A stretch of 64,000 nt of DNA from Perca fluviatilis (GCF_010015445.1 NC_053122.1:39458294-39522293), one strand, 5' to 3'; positions 1 through 12,092 are shown, counted from the first letter of the stretch. Notes: a model not told the origin generated them from the sequence alone. Translations and numbers: made by a program.

Positions 1-1630
1 AAAGCAAAAACAAAACAGCAAACCTGTAGCATGGACACGTCTGTGTGTGTATGTGTGTGTGTGTGTGTGAGTGAAAAAGGAGGGGGTGGTGTCGAAATGT
101 AGTCTAACATTAAAAAAACTACCAAAATGGCTACTCCTGTGAGCTGCACATAACTATTTAGCCTCAAGAGGGCGGTAGTGGTGCTGGGTGCACGAGGAGG
201 GGTTAAAGAGGCCGAGGGGGTTGCTAGGCAACGCACACGCTTAGCCCGTAGCTAGTATGCTAGGCCATGTGTTAGCTCTGTACAAACACTATGCCGACTC
301 CACGTGGTTAAGCTAGCAGCGTTAGGTCGGGAGCTACGTGGCTAGCTTGTGTCTGTGTGTGTGTCTGTGTGTGTAGTTAGTAAAAGAAGAAAGGGTAAAG
401 AAAGAGTCACACTGATCTTAGTTATCAATAATGACCAGCCCCCCTCAGCCACTCAGGTCAGGACCAAACGTGCAGTTAGGGCAGACTCTGAGACTTCTGT
501 CTTACTGAGGGAAACTTCTGTCATTATAACCACTCCAGTGGCTAACAGCTGATTTTCTGCGATTATCTCGCAGACAGTAACTAAACTCCGTGAAAGGAGT
601 GATAGCAGGTAGCAATTACAGTTTTACCAAGCTACTCAACACAACATATCGTGATCAATGATAAATTCACAGAAACAGATTAATAATCACATATGGACCA
701 GCACATGATTAAAATCAGATCACATTAATGGCAAACAAGTGGTTACAATAACCTTTACTCATTAATAAAACACTCTACTTATCTCTGCCCAGACATAAGC
801 CTTCTTACTGTGTGTTCAGTCCGTTTGTTTCTGTCCATAGATTTCCACAGAAATTAAACAGAACGGGTCCCTGGCGCTCGTCAGCGGCCACGGAGAAACT
901 TCCCTCCAAAAAGGAAGCAAGGGGAAAAGTTTAGTTGACTTTGAGAAGAAAAACGCTGTTTCCTTCTCACTGCAGATATGAAAAACACTGGTGCATTTTC
1001 ATAGGATCCACCGAAATTAAATCCACTTTCTCCAGAAAATAGAAGTTTAGCACAAGCGCTTGCACGCCTCCTTTCACCTCCTTGTGTTGATCAGGCTATT
1101 TATAGGTTAAGACATCATGCTGTGTTTATAGTCCCGCTGAACCAATAGGAAGACTCAAAACTCTTGAAAGTGTGAAGACTACAATCTTGTAGTTCTTTGA
1201 CTTCCTGCCAGTTGTCCCCTCTGGCTGGGACTTTCGCATAGAGGTGTAAACTCACCAAGCTGGGGCGCTTGCAAGTAGGCCTGTCTTTTGTCTCTGAGCT
1301 CTTGGTCTCTGAGCACATGTGCCACATGTGTGTCTTATATCCAGAGGTCAGTTTAATCTGAGGCCTTTTGGTTAAAATCAGGTTTAACACCACTGATGGT
1401 CCCAACATCTCCTTAACCTGCCTCTTAGTTATGCTGTTATAATTCTATAATTCTAGACTGCTGGGGAAATTCCTTTCTTCCTATGACACACTGAGCTGCG
1501 TTATTTTCAAATGGTGGATGCCCATGGATTTACTATGGTTAACGTGTACAAATATTGCCCTTTACTTTGCTTTCTGTTGGTTAGCTAGCATTGCGTCAAG
1601 CATTACTTCTCATAACTTTTTTCTCCATAC
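1..1630. other. Non-coding stretch, no gene recognised
   Basis: A TG-rich microsatellite lies at 42-69 and a short TG-rich patch near 350-375. The ORFs here have no recognisable domain and one is just translated TG repeat. I see no exon with convincing splice sites or protein similarity. It could be intergenic or intronic (for example the far part of the minus-strand esyt2 gene). Confidence 0.5.
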
Positions 1631-1989
1631 TAGGGATTCACCGATCCAACTTTTTCAGTTCCAATACCAATGCCAGGGCTTTGTGTATCTGTCGATACCC
1701 GATACCGATCCCGTTGCTGAATTAATAATAAACTGTATACCTTTTATATCTGTTTACCTTCCTTCCACCATGTGGAAGAGACTAAAGGCACCAGACCTTC
1801 CTAACTAAACATTACTTTCCTAACTAAGACAAAATAACATAGATGTAATGTATTGAATTCTTATTTATTTGTTATTTAAAAAACAATTGTGCATTAAAAT
1901 CAAAAATATAATGTAATCAAACTTCTTATAATAAATTTTAATAAATAACAATAATGGGCCACCTTTATATAGGTTTATAATAGCTTAGT

Positions 1990-2517
1990 CTACTGTCACT
2001 CCGGATTTCCACCAGATGCGTAACGGCTGCGGACCGGCTCCGCTGCGTGTCTGCTGCGTGCTCCACCGTCCGTCAATACCCACCAGGTCGGGATTTGTTG
2101 CGACACGGCTGTGGCCATGACTGACAGCTGTAGTCATGAGGACCCACAAGTTCGCGAATTCACGTAGAATAGAACCACAAAACCAACAACAGTTTGTTTC
2201 CATCCAGAGGAGTAGAGGGGAAACCACTCTCTGCTGTGTTTTCAAGGTGTAGTGCAGGGAAATATGATCCGCCGTGAGCACGGTGTATTTTATTTTGCCG
2301 TGTGCTGAATTGCTGTGGAGCTCTCCGGCGTCCGGCAAAAATAGAAGCTCTGCGTATCTGCTCCGGAGGGCTGCGGACCGCCGGAGCTGTGCCGGAGTCG
2401 GAACGCAGCCGTTCTGCAGCCAGTGGAAATACACATATTGACTTTAATGGAAACCTCATGACTCCGCCGCCGTTTCAGAGCCGTTCCGCATCTGGTGGAA
2501 ATCCCCGGTCAGGAGTA
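1990..2517. mobile_element. GC-rich MITE nested in the hAT element
   Basis: Imperfect terminal inverted repeats share GATTTCCACCAGATGCG: forward near 2003-2020 and as its reverse complement near 2487-2505. The inside is GC-rich, unlike its AT-rich surroundings, and repeats words such as GGCTGCGGACCG. ORFs over it on both strands (1985-2577) have no known domain and look like shadows. Target duplication not resolved. Confidence 0.5.
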
Positions 2518-2935
2518 CATAGAATATCACAAAAACATGTTAATGTCATCATGTTTACTAAAAGCTTTAATTACTAAAGGGTTTGGCTCCACGACATTAT
2601 ACAATAACTTTATATGAAGGAGAATCCATCAAACAGTTACAGAAGCTAACAATTTTTATCCTGCAAACTGCAAAGTATTAAAATAAACTCAAATCAAATG
2701 AATACACATACAAACAACTTTAACATTGTTTCCCTTTCAAAACAAAATAGTTGTAAGCTAGTTGTATGAACACTACCTTGGCCACAGGTAAGTTAGGTTG
2801 TTGTAGTGTGGTTGTAGTGGGCGACTGAATGGAGCTCCGCTGTCAGCCTCCTTCGCTGTTTGAATAATGTTAGCAGGTTGGCGGACGTTTTTCAGCGAGG
2901 CAAGACATCTTAACCTCCCTCCCTACGCCTGCGGA

Positions 2936-4851
2936 TGGTGGGGGGGAAAACTCTGACTGTTGTGCATATGCACCAAACAAGAGTTCGGAGTATTCAGCCA
3001 GTGGGGGACTCCATTGTTCTGCTGGGGGACTTCAACGCGCACGTGGGCAATGATGGAGACACATGGAGAGGCGTGATTGGGAGGAACGGCCTCCCTGATC
3101 TAAACCAGAGTGGTTGTTTGTTGTTGGACTTCTGTGCTAGTCATGGATTGTCTATAACAAACACCATGTTTGAACATAGGGATGCTCATAAGTGTATTTG
3201 GTACCAGAGCACCCTAGGCCAACGATTTTATAATCGTTTCATCTGATCTGAGGCCGTATGTTTTGGACACTCGGCTGAAGAGAGGGGCGGAGCTGTCAAC
3301 CGATCACTAATTTCCCAGGCAGAAGTCACTGATGTAGTCAAACAACTTCACAGTGGCAAAGCCCCGGGGATTGATGAGATCCGTCCAGAAATGCTCAAGG
3401 CTCTGGGTGTGGAGGGGCTATCCTGGTTGACACGTCTCTTCAACATTGCGTGGAAGTCTGGGACAGTGCCACAGGAGTGGTAGACTGGGGTGGGGGTTCC
3501 CCTTTTTAAAAAGGGGGACCAGAGGGTGTGTGCCAATTACAGGGGTATCACACTTCTCAGCCTCCCTGGTAAAGTCTACTCCAAGATGCTGGAAAGGAGG
3601 GTTCGGCCGATAGTCGAACCTCGGGTTGAAGAGGAACAATGCGGATTCCATCCTGGTTGTGGAACAACGGACCAGATCTTTACTCTCGCAAGGATCCTGG
3701 AGGGAGCCTGGGAGTATGCCCAACCAGTCTACATGTGTTTTGTGGATTTGGAGAAGGTGTATGACCGGGTCCCCCGGGAGATACTGTGGGAGGTGCTGCG
3801 GGAGTATGGGGTGAGGGGGTCTCTTCTCAGGGCCATCCAATCTCTGTACAACCAAAGTGAGAGCTGTGTCCGGGTTCTCGGCAGTAAGTCAGACTCGTTT
3901 CAGGTGAGGGTTAGCCTCCGCCAGGGCTGCGCTTTGTCACCAATCCTGTTTGTAATATTTATGGACAGGATATCAAGGCATAGTCGGGGTGGGGAGGGGT
4001 TGCAGTTTGGTGGGCTGGGGATTTGTGGGCTCTTCGCTGCTCCTTTGGCAGTCGTGCGTCCTGATGGCATCATCGGCCTGCGACCTTCAGCACTCACTGG
4101 ATCGGTTCGCAGCCGAGTGTGAAGCGGCTGGGATGAGGATCAGCACCTCCAAATCTGAGGCCATGGTTCTTAGCAGGAAACCGATGGAATGCCTTCTCCA
4201 GGTAGGGAATGAGTCCTTACCCCAAGTGAAGGAGTTCAAGTACCTTGGGGTTTTGTTCACGAGTGAGGGGACAATGGAGCGGGAGATTGGTCGGAGAATC
4301 GGTGCAGCGGGTGCGGTATTACATTCAATCTATCGCACCGTTGTGACGAAAAGAGAGCTGAGCCAGAAGGCAAAGCTCTCGATCTACCGGTCAGTTTTCA
4401 TTCCTACCCTCACCTATGGTCATGAAGGCTGGGTCATGACCGAAAGAACGAGATCCAGGGTACAAGCGGCCGAAATGGGTTTCCTCAGGAGTGTGGCTCG
4501 CTTCTCCCTTAGAGATAGGGTGAGAAGCTCAGTCATCCGTGAGAGGCTCGGAGTAGAGCCGCTGCTCCTTCGCGCCGAAAAGGAACCAGTTGAGGTGGTT
4601 CGGGCATCTGGTAAGGATGCCCCCTGGGCGCCTCCCTAGGGAGGTGTTCCAGGCACGTCCAGTTGGGAGGAGGCCTCGGGGAAAACCCAGGACTAGGTGG
4701 AGGGATTATATCTCCAACCTGGCCTGGGAACGCCTCGGGATCCCCCAGTCAGAGCTGGTTAATGTGGCTCGGGAAAGGGAAGTTTGGGGTCCCCTGCTGG
4801 AGCTGCTCCCCCCGCGACCCGACACAGGATAAGCGGAAGAAGATGGATGGA
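2936..4851 (+). pseudogene. Inactivated RTE-like LINE (endonuclease plus reverse transcriptase)
   Basis: The first part (2935-3246) carries the apurinic-type endonuclease motif [11 protein letters not shown]. Then 3490-4122 encodes reverse transcriptase with NYRGITLLSLPGKVYSKMLE, FVDLEKVYDRVPRE and LRQGCALSPILF. The 3' part (3989-4832) encodes the C-terminal region (GHLVRMPPGRLP, RPRGKPRTRWRDY). The tail GGATAAGCGGAAGAAGATGG is typical of a very common teleost LINE. The copy is dead: it needs at least three frame changes, has an internal deletion near 2960-3000, an in-frame TAG near 3481, and has lost the FADD catalytic motif near 4020-4060. Clade (RTE/BovB-like) is my best guess; the family is certainly a non-LTR retrotransposon. 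Confidence 0.85.
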
Positions 4852-5923
4852 AGACATCTTAAATCCAGTGTTTCAAACATTTCTCTGAACCCGTCTTTCT
4901 TAGCGGTCTGTAACGGGACTGGAGGTGGATTGTGTTCATAATGTTGCTCCGCTGCGTGAAGTGACATGTCTTTAATGTTAGCACAGTATCGTTAGCACGG
5001 TAACGTTAGCACGGCCGAGTAACGTTAGAGCGACGGGCAACAACAGTGGCTAAATTATGTCCGATTTTTTAGAAACAAAAAACTTGGGAACAACAGACGG
5101 TTCCTCTCTTGAGCACACGTTGTTCTGGTGTATCTCCGGTCTTTCTTCATCCTCTAGCTAACTTTCTTCTCTGTTCTTGAATGTGCAGTAGCGACCGGAG
5201 CCTCTCCCAGCTTAACAGACTGTTATGCTACCTGGCTAGCTAGGCTAGCAGCTATAATGTTACCCAGCATGACGGTGGGCGTATTTGTAAATGTAAAATT
5301 ATTAGTGTTAGAAACTGTTTAAGTCACAAATTGTTATATGCTATGGTGTTTTATCCTTTTAAAGAAAGTTAGTTGTGGGTTATTAATAGTGTGTTATAAA
5401 GTTACTACCATGAGTGAGAAGGGTACGCAGTTAACAGGGGTCCCGGTGCTGCAACGGAGGAAAAAAAAAAAAGAACTGGATCGGCCCGTGAACCTATTAA
5501 TTTTTCCAATCCCCGATCCAGCTATTTTGTCAATATCAGGGCCGATAACCGATCCTAATATCAGATCGGTGCACCCCTACTCCATATCCTCGATTTTCTC
5601 ATAGTAACTTTTTGTTAACGCGATCCCACATTACCATATCTTAAGCTATGAAAGGCGAGAAACTGGTGAATGGGCTTAGCTGATCAACAGACGGTTTTGC
5701 TATTTTTAAAGGAGGTCCTTTTTATCATGTAAATCAACGCAAACTGACTGCTGAAGATGATTTTTAAGTAGTGCAGGGCACTGATGGACCCATAAACATT
5801 CTACATTTTATGGCAACCCTAGAGTGGGTGAGAAATATTGCAGCATATAATCAAGACATTGTGAAAAGGGGCAGAGAGAACTATTTGCACTTCTTTATGA
5901 TACCGTTTTGCTAAAATATTCAT

Positions 5924-5924
<1 letters not shown>

Positions 5925-5996
<72 letters not shown>
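5925..5996. repeat. (TG)36 microsatellite
   Basis: Pure alternating TG for about 72 bases. Confidence 0.95.
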
Positions 5997-6000
<4 letters not shown>

Positions 6001-6238
6001 CTAGTTAAACAAAAATCATTTTTGTGGAAATGAGTACATAATGAGGACAAAGCAAATGGAGATTAACTAATTAGTTTAAAATTAATCACTAAATGAGTTT
6101 TGAACATTTACATTTGATGTTGAAGGTTTTTCTGAGAAGGTTTGTATTGAGATTAATACTATTAGATGAAACATTGCTTGAGATGTCTTCAATACCAATG
6201 GTCCAGAACTGGTTTTTAGGAGTAGAAAAAAGTACACC

Positions 6239-6241
<3 letters not shown>

Positions 6242-6335
<94 letters not shown>
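6242..6335. repeat. (GT)47 microsatellite
   Basis: Pure alternating GT for about 94 bases, the longest in the window and only 245 bp from the previous one. Likely polymorphic. Confidence 0.95.
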
Positions 6336-6336
<1 letters not shown>

Positions 6337-6865
6337 ATGTTGGGACACACAAGGTGGTACTGTACAGGTAGTACAGGTAGGCTATGTATGTGTATCCATC
6401 GCTACTGTAAAGGCTTTTCCGGTGTTACAAAGAAACCTGTGACCCATCAGAATGTGTGACTGTAGAGCTGTTCTACCTGTTGGAAATCCTTTTGTGAAAA
6501 ATCAGACACGGGCAAAGGCATAAAGACAAACCTTATAAAAATAGTGTTCTTTTCACCATTAGGCCTGTTTGCTGTTACAAGTCATTTATGATCATTAGAT
6601 GAAAAATGTAACCGTTTCATAAACGTTTAAAAGTTAAATATAGTCACTTTGTATGAATGATAATTCATGTTAAAAGGGTCGGTGTAATAAGCTAAGGCTT
6701 CAGCCTCCACCTTCTCGCTCCTGATTTGTTTTTTTTGTTTTGTTTTTTGTGTTTGTTGTTGTTAATTTTAGTGCAAGAAAAGCATTAGGGTTATGTGTAT
6801 GTACTGTTCATTACCAGTGTATTAAATGCTGTAAGTTACATATAACCAAAATAAACAAAAGTAGA

Positions 6866-7080
6866 GGACATACTTTATTAATCCCCAAGGGGAAATTACA
6901 TTTTACACACGCAGGACTGAAATAAACACACATGCACTAATGGAGAGATGTCAGAGTAAGGGGGCTGTCCATGGACAGGCGCCCCAAGCAGTTGGGAGAT
7001 GGATGCCTTGCTCAAGGGCACCTCAGCAGTGCCGGGCGGTGAACTGGCCCCTGTCTAGCTACTAGTCCACACTCTGTACT
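6866..7080 (-). repeat. Interspersed repeat fragment with a 'tactttattaatcccc' edge
   Basis: Begins with a TACTTTATTAATCCCC-AAGGGGAAATT edge and continues with CTTGCTCAAGGGCACCTCAG and GTGAACTGG, words I recognise from very common teleost non-LTR tails. The same kind of edge recurs at 18885-18915 and 50757-50800. Exact family not assigned. Confidence 0.5.
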
Positions 7081-8267
7081 TGGTAGATACTTGTTACTGA
7101 AATCCTGCAATAGTTTTGGCCGCAAAAGAAGAAGAATTAAAAGCCTTTCTCTGTGTCAAAGCGTGGCCAGTGGGTGAGACTCACAGCCGAACTGTGTCAC
7201 AGCTGTTAGGAAATCATAACCTCCCTTTCCAGCCACACCCTGAATACAATGTCAGTGTGTGTAAGAGAGGTGTGTGGAGAGCATGAATAATTCTGTCGAG
7301 TACAGCTGGAATTTATTAATTCAAACTGCAACGGACAAATTAAAAGACTTTCCTGTCATAACTTTAAATGTATGTCCTATCACTGTATGCTGCTGACTAT
7401 CAATCCACCTCGGCTTCAGACAACGAAAACCACCAGGAAATCTGCTCAATCAGCTTCTCCTTAAACTGCCGAAGGTGTTAAAAGATGCGGAAACAGGAGA
7501 CTTATATGACAAGACAGTTGCTCAATGCTGATGTCTATATTGGGCTCAGAGAGAGAGAGAGAGACATCGAGGATGTAAGGTGGATAGACCACAGCCAGGA
7601 GAGAGATCAGTCCAGGAAATCTTGAGTGCTCTATTGTGCTGACAGTGGAAATACAGAACCAGACTTGATTTTGATATTTAATAGATTTCAATTGTAGCCT
7701 GCAATAGTGACTCTGTAGCTGCTCCATACATACGTATGCAGGCTGGGACTCCGTTAGAGCTAAGTGTGTATGTATGATTTGAAACTAGACGATCTAAAGA
7801 ATTACTTCGTTCTTAGAATTGCATAAATTGGGTATAATTCGACAATGGAGACTCTTGTAGATTAAATGAGCCCAATTGTATTCATGTGTGATGATTAGAC
7901 TCAGATGGAATGGACTGTTTTTCTGCTTGAGGTAAAAATGTGTTTACATTCTGAGTTTTATTTTAATTTGTTTAAAATCTGCGGGGAAATTCTGTAGAAT
8001 TCTGTGTGGCCCTCGTGATGATGTTAGTACCCATAGTAGCCATTTCATTGAAGGTCCTGTAATGCTGTATCTGTAAGTGAACCCATTTTCTTAAAACCTG
8101 ACCTCACTGTATATAAATCAAGATCCTCAAGCTAGCGGCCTGTTTAGAATTTGTTGCAAAATCATGGTATGAAAACTAGCTTTTTATTTATTATCTAACA
8201 TTTAGCAACCTGCAGTTAACCGTGTCAACATTACAAGTTTAAGTAGGACTAGCAGTAGGACTAGCAG

Positions 8268-9330
8268 TAGGCCTGCATGATAAATCGTTATAAAATCGCG
8301 ATCTCGATTCACCCTGTTCACGATTTAATTTATAAATGACTGATTTAAAAAAAAGTTTTTGGTAGGACAGCTCTCACAAAGTTCAGGGCTTCACCCTCAG
8401 CCAATGACAAAGCGCCTTTTAGTCACGTGTTTCACTCGTAGAGCGAGCGCGGTAGTAACCAAATGGATATTGATGAAAACCCAGCTACTAGTGACGAGAA
8501 TCAGCCAACCACTCAGTCTCAAAGCCAACTCGTTCTGAAGAAAGGTCTGCATTCGGTGGTGTGGAAGTATTTTGGATTCAAGAGAGACGACGAGGGTCAG
8601 TCTGATGTGATTTGGAAGGCATGCTTTGCCCTCGTTGCAGCACCGCAAGGTAACACCACCAATCTTTACCAGCACCTCAAACGTCACCGCAAAGTGCAAT
8701 ACGATGAAGCCGTACAAGGCAAGAGGTCTGAAAGACGTTTCAATTAGCCTATTTACAGCCATGTTCAGGGCCATATTCAGCGCAGGGCGTTAAACTTCTA
8801 TTTTTGGTAACCTACTTGAATGGCCAGTTGAATGTTAATTCTATAAAAAGGCAAGCAGTTAAAGAGTGTGCTAAGAAATCATTCTGTTTTTGATACTGTA
8901 CTTAAATTGGCAACTGACAAACTCCATTTCTATAGAGACTGAAGCTGTAGCTGCAGCATGTTGATTAACATGTTTTAATTATGTTAAGACATGTTCAAGG
9001 AGTTCAGATAGAGCCGGTATCAGGGCCATATTTAGTTCAATGTGTTATATGTCACTATTTTTGCTAGCCTACTGTACTTAAATGGCCAGTATGTACTTCA
9101 TTGTCTTTATTCATTGAAGCCTCTTTGTTTACAGGCTTGTGGTGATGCGCAATGTGCTATAGGTGCCAACAAAATCTGTTTGGTACTGCCAATTTGTTTT
9201 GTTTTGTCTTGGTTCATGTGTGCAATAAACATTACACTTCGTGAGAAACAAATCGTGGCAGAGAATCGTGATATCAATCCTAAGCTAAAAAAATCATGAT
9301 TCATATTTTTCCACAAATTACGCAGGCCTA
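8268..9330. mobile_element. hAT transposon derivative, 1063 bp
   Basis: Ends are TAGGCCTGC (8268-8276) and its inverted copy GCAGGCCTA (9322-9330). A perfect 8-bp target duplication, ACTAGCAG, is at 8260-8267 and 9331-9338. The inner ends are rich in ATCG/CGAT words, common in fish hAT elements. It keeps a BED-finger ORF (8463-8747) but has no room for the catalytic transposase domain, so it is non-autonomous. Confidence 0.9.
8463..8747 (+). CDS. BED-type zinc finger ORF of a hAT element (truncated transposase)
   Basis: A 94-codon ORF from an ATG, lying wholly inside the hAT element at 8268-9330. It reads SVVWKYFGFKRDDEGQSD, then WKACF, then NTTNLYQHLKRH. This is the pattern of the BED finger at the N-terminus of hAT transposases and ZBED proteins: aromatic VWKYF, a cysteine region, then L-x-HLKRH. 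In WKACFALVAA only one cysteine of the usual C-x2-C pair remains (residue 60), so zinc binding is probably lost. The ORF stops right after the finger, with no dimerisation or RNase H-like catalytic part. It is most likely a relic rather than a host gene. Confidence 0.6.
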   Translation: MDIDENPATSDENQPTTQSQSQLVLKKGLHSVVWKYFGFKRDDEGQSDVIWKACFALVAAPQGNTTNLYQHLKRHRKVQYDEAVQGKRSERRFN

Positions 9331-9338
9331 ACTAGCAG

Positions 9339-10123
9339 CACAACTTCCAATAGCATACTTGACCCCAAAATGTCTCTATCTAAACCTAAATAAAAAGTTT
9401 ACCTGGAGGATGTTAATTTGAAGAGAGGTGTACAAGTGATCAGTTTTTGTTAAGTTTAATGTGACCTCTTCCTGTCTCATCTGCAAGTTGCTGTTACCCA
9501 GAAATGCAACTTATACATGACATTACTTTACTTAATATGCAAAGCAGTCCAAATGAAAGGATGTAGGCACTCCCGCACTTTAAACCTAATAGTCATGGTC
9601 TTTTTATCAAATGTAATGTGCTGGAGAAGAGAAACATTTACAGCCTGGGGGTGAAAGCACAACAGAATAACAGCACAAGGCCTTTCTGTTCCTCAACATT
9701 GTTTTCATTCTCTACTGTGGAGCAGAGCCCTGCCCTTTGCCTGATCAAAAGAACCGGAAAGCCCCACCCATGCCGTGTCACACCAGTACACAGAGAGAAA
9801 ATGAAGAGAAGGTGGAGGAAAAACGGAAAGAAGCGCAGAGAGAAACAGTTCCACTGTGGTCGTAGTAACTTTTAAAAGGCGGTTTCTAACCAGGTTGTTT
9901 TAACATTATCTGTCAAAGACAAAGGATTATGCTGAGTTTGACTGAACTTTTCCAGCACCACCCAGTTTCATATTCATAGTTACACACATCCACACCTACA
10001 AACTACCTACTCCAGTCCTCTGACTCAAACACTGCCATTTATCTGAAGGCTACCAGACCTACATACGAAGAATATATTTCAGCTGCAACACTCTTCTGTA
10101 GTTTAGTGAAGCACACCACCAAT
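9339..10123. other. Non-coding stretch, nothing recognised
   Basis: The 85-codon ORF at 9618-9875 ends in a basic run (Lys/Arg-rich) but shows no known domain, no signal peptide and no convincing start context. I treat it as chance. Confidence 0.4.
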
Positions 10124-10131
10124 ATGCAGAC

Positions 10132-10487
10132 TAGAGCTGGGCAATATATCGATTTTATATCGATATTGGAATATGAGACTAGATGTCGTCTTAGATTTTG
10201 GATATCGTAATACGGCAGTGTTGTCTTTCCCTGTTTTTAAAGGCTGCGTTACAGTAAAGTTATGTCATTTTCTGAACTTACCAGACTGTTGTAACTGTTC
10301 TATTATTTGCCTTTACCCACTTAGTCATTATATCCACATTACTGATGATTATTTATCAAAATCTCATCGTGTATATATTTTGGGAAAGCCCCACTCGTCA
10401 ACACTACAATATCGTTGCGGTATTGATATCGAGGTATCTGGTCAAAAATATTGTGATATTTGATTTTCTCCATATCGCCCAGCCCTA
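10132..10487. mobile_element. hAT-type MITE, 356 bp
   Basis: Ends TAGAGCTGGGC (10132) and, inverted, TAGGGCTGGGC (10477-10487). A perfect 8-bp target duplication, ATGCAGAC, sits at 10124-10131 and 10488-10495. The TIRs continue into ATATCGAT-rich sequence on both sides (ATATATCGATTTTATATCG near 10142). No coding capacity. Confidence 0.9.
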
Positions 10488-10918
10488 ATGCAGACCTCAG
10501 TTTAACACATATTTTGACAATAAGAGTCAAAGGTCTACTCACTAGCTTTTTCTAATCACTAAAATAAAAATAAATTCCAATTAAACTGTTAAAGTCATTT
10601 GTCAATTCATGAGTTGCTTTCTTTAGTTTTATATCACTATAAATTGAATACCTTTGAAGAACTTAAAGACATCACTTTATACTCTGGTAACTTCTGATGA
10701 GTACTCAGGGTTTCCCACAGCCTGAGAGGTTACTTGTGGTGGTGGGGGGTGCAGGATGTGACGGCTGGGTTCAGTAATAAACTAGTCAAACAAAGGTTTA
10801 TTAACTGTTTCTTGAAAACAATGACTACAATGAATCCCTGCCACAACAGCCCAAATTAAACAATTAGTTAGCTGAAAATAGAGTTAGCTGACTCGTTTGC
10901 TCACATACGTCCTGTGAG

Positions 10919-11215
10919 TAGGGTTGGGCATCGTTTTTGATATGAACAATTCTGATTCTTCCTTTTGATTCTGGTTCTTATCAATTCTCGATTCCGATTA
11001 TTTAAGGGGTGGAGTTGAAACGGGTCACATGCTTATTTCACAGATTAAAAAAAAGAACAGATTTACAGTTTTAACAGGCTTTTTCAACGCAAAATAAAGC
11101 CACACAACACAACAAGCGCCTGGAGGTACCGAGGCCGCTACGGAAACCAAAACTTGCTCAAGTGAAATTTGAATCCAATGATCAGATTCAAAACCGAATT
11201 TTATTAACGATTCCA
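10919..11215. mobile_element. Fragment of a hAT-type MITE (left end only)
   Basis: Begins AGGGTTGGGCATCGTTTTTG and is rich in GATTCC/GAATC words (AATTCTCGATTCCGATTATT), the style of a common fish hAT MITE. The matching right end was not found, so it seems truncated, possibly where the homopolymer block at 11297 begins. Confidence 0.45.
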
Positions 11216-11296
11216 CACAAAAAAAGATTTGTAATTTTTAAAACATTTAAAAAGTTAAAGGGGTTTTAAAACCAAAAACCAACAAAGCAAAAAGGT

Positions 11297-11436
11297 GGGG
11301 GGGGGTGTTTTTTTTTTTTTTTTTTTTTTTTTTTGGTGCCGCCCACCCCCCCCCCAAACACCAACCAACCAACCAAACAACCCAAAGTGGGTTGGTGTTT
11401 TTAACAGCGCCAAACACCGGCCCCCCCCCCCCCCCC
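11297..11436. repeat. Block of extreme homopolymer runs
   Basis: In 140 bases there are G9 (11297-11305), about T27 (11308-11334), C10 (11346-11355) and C16 (11421-11436), around a (CCAA)n stretch. The ORFs reading Phe, Gly or Pro runs over it are shadows. Either a true low-complexity tract or a base-calling artefact. Confidence 0.8.
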
Positions 11437-11723
11437 AGGTTATGTGTAAATTATTTATGGAGGACTTCAACACATTTGGGTGGTTACACAAGATTGAAAT
11501 GACCAAAAGGAGTCTAGTGAGAGACAAACTTTAGTTACATTTTAGCAGCGGCAAGGAATTAAGTTATCCCAATCAGCCAGTTTGGCAGGCAAACAGTCAA
11601 TGTGGACATCCTATACTTGATGCGGGCTGGTAACACCCAAGAGTGGGGTGAGGCTTGAAAATACAAAATAATAATGACAAGATGGTGATAACACCAGGGA
11701 TGTAATAATGCTGGGGGACTTAC

Positions 11724-12092
11724 CCATGGTGGTAGCTCTGAAGTAGGCACACTTTGCCTCACTGCTTTCTCTTCATGCTCCAGGAATGATAAGGCACGGT
11801 TTATCCTGTAGTCCTTACTGCCATGGTTTTTCCTCCAATAGAACAAAACCGCGAGTCCAATCAGAACCCAACTAAAGCTAAACCCAAAGTATCCCAAGAC
11901 GTAGATCGGGAAGATGATAGCGAACGTCTTGCCGAATTTCATCCACATTTGGGTGACATCTGTCAGAGATGATTGTGGCTCTTCGTCCAGCTCTTCTGGG
12001 GACAGAGGTGGGCCTATGGTAGAGCTCACCGGAACGCTGGGCGCAGCAACGGGTCCGTTTGTCCTGACACCTGGTCCAGCCGAACCCTCCAT
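11724..12092 (-). CDS. esyt2: Extended synaptotagmin, first coding exon (ESYT2-like)
   Basis: Extended synaptotagmins are ER-anchored proteins that tether the ER to the plasma membrane and move lipids with an SMP domain, binding calcium and lipids through C2 domains. This exon gives the N-terminus only. A Ser/Pro-rich cytosolic lead is followed by the hairpin membrane anchor (IIFPIYVLGYFGFSFSWVLI, about residues 59-78, then GLAVLFYWRK) and the start of the conserved juxtamembrane helix (INRALSFLEHEEKAVRQSV, SELPPW). Human ESYT2 reads RALALLEDEERVVRLGV and LPAWV here, closer than ESYT3. The exon ends after TGG in phase 0 at a GTAAGT donor (11723-11718). The ATG at 12092 has A at -3 and G at +4; the frame is open further upstream through a GTG at 12104. 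The remaining exons (SMP, C2) were not seen in this window. Paralogue assignment is inference. Confidence 0.8.

Larger units (their letters stand above)
1631..5579. mobile_element. hAT-type DNA transposon, about 3.9 kb, with nested insertions
   Basis: The left end reads TAGGGATTCACCGATCC and the right end, read inward, TAGGGGTGCACCGATCTGAT, so the terminal inverted repeats share TAGGG-T-CACCGATC. Flanks are CTCCATAC (1623-1630) and CTCCATAT (5580-5587), an 8-bp target duplication matching 7 of 8, as expected of hAT elements. No transposase is visible, so this copy is non-autonomous. Its body was later filled by a GC-rich MITE (about 1990-2517) and an RTE-like LINE (about 2936-4851). Superfamily is inferred from target length and TIR. 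Confidence 0.75.
5588..8259. other. Non-coding stretch with microsatellites and repeat fragments
   Basis: Holds two long (TG)n tracts (5925-5996 and 6242-6335) and a LINE/SINE-like tail near 6866-7080. The ORFs over the TG tracts are just repeat translated as Cys-Val or Thr-His runs. No gene recognised. Confidence 0.5.

Noticed and set aside
349..552. 67-codon ORF near the left edge
   Set aside because: Starts in TG repeat and has no domain.
6082..6459. ORFs with long Thr-His or Cys-Val runs
   Set aside because: They are translations of the (GT)47 microsatellite.
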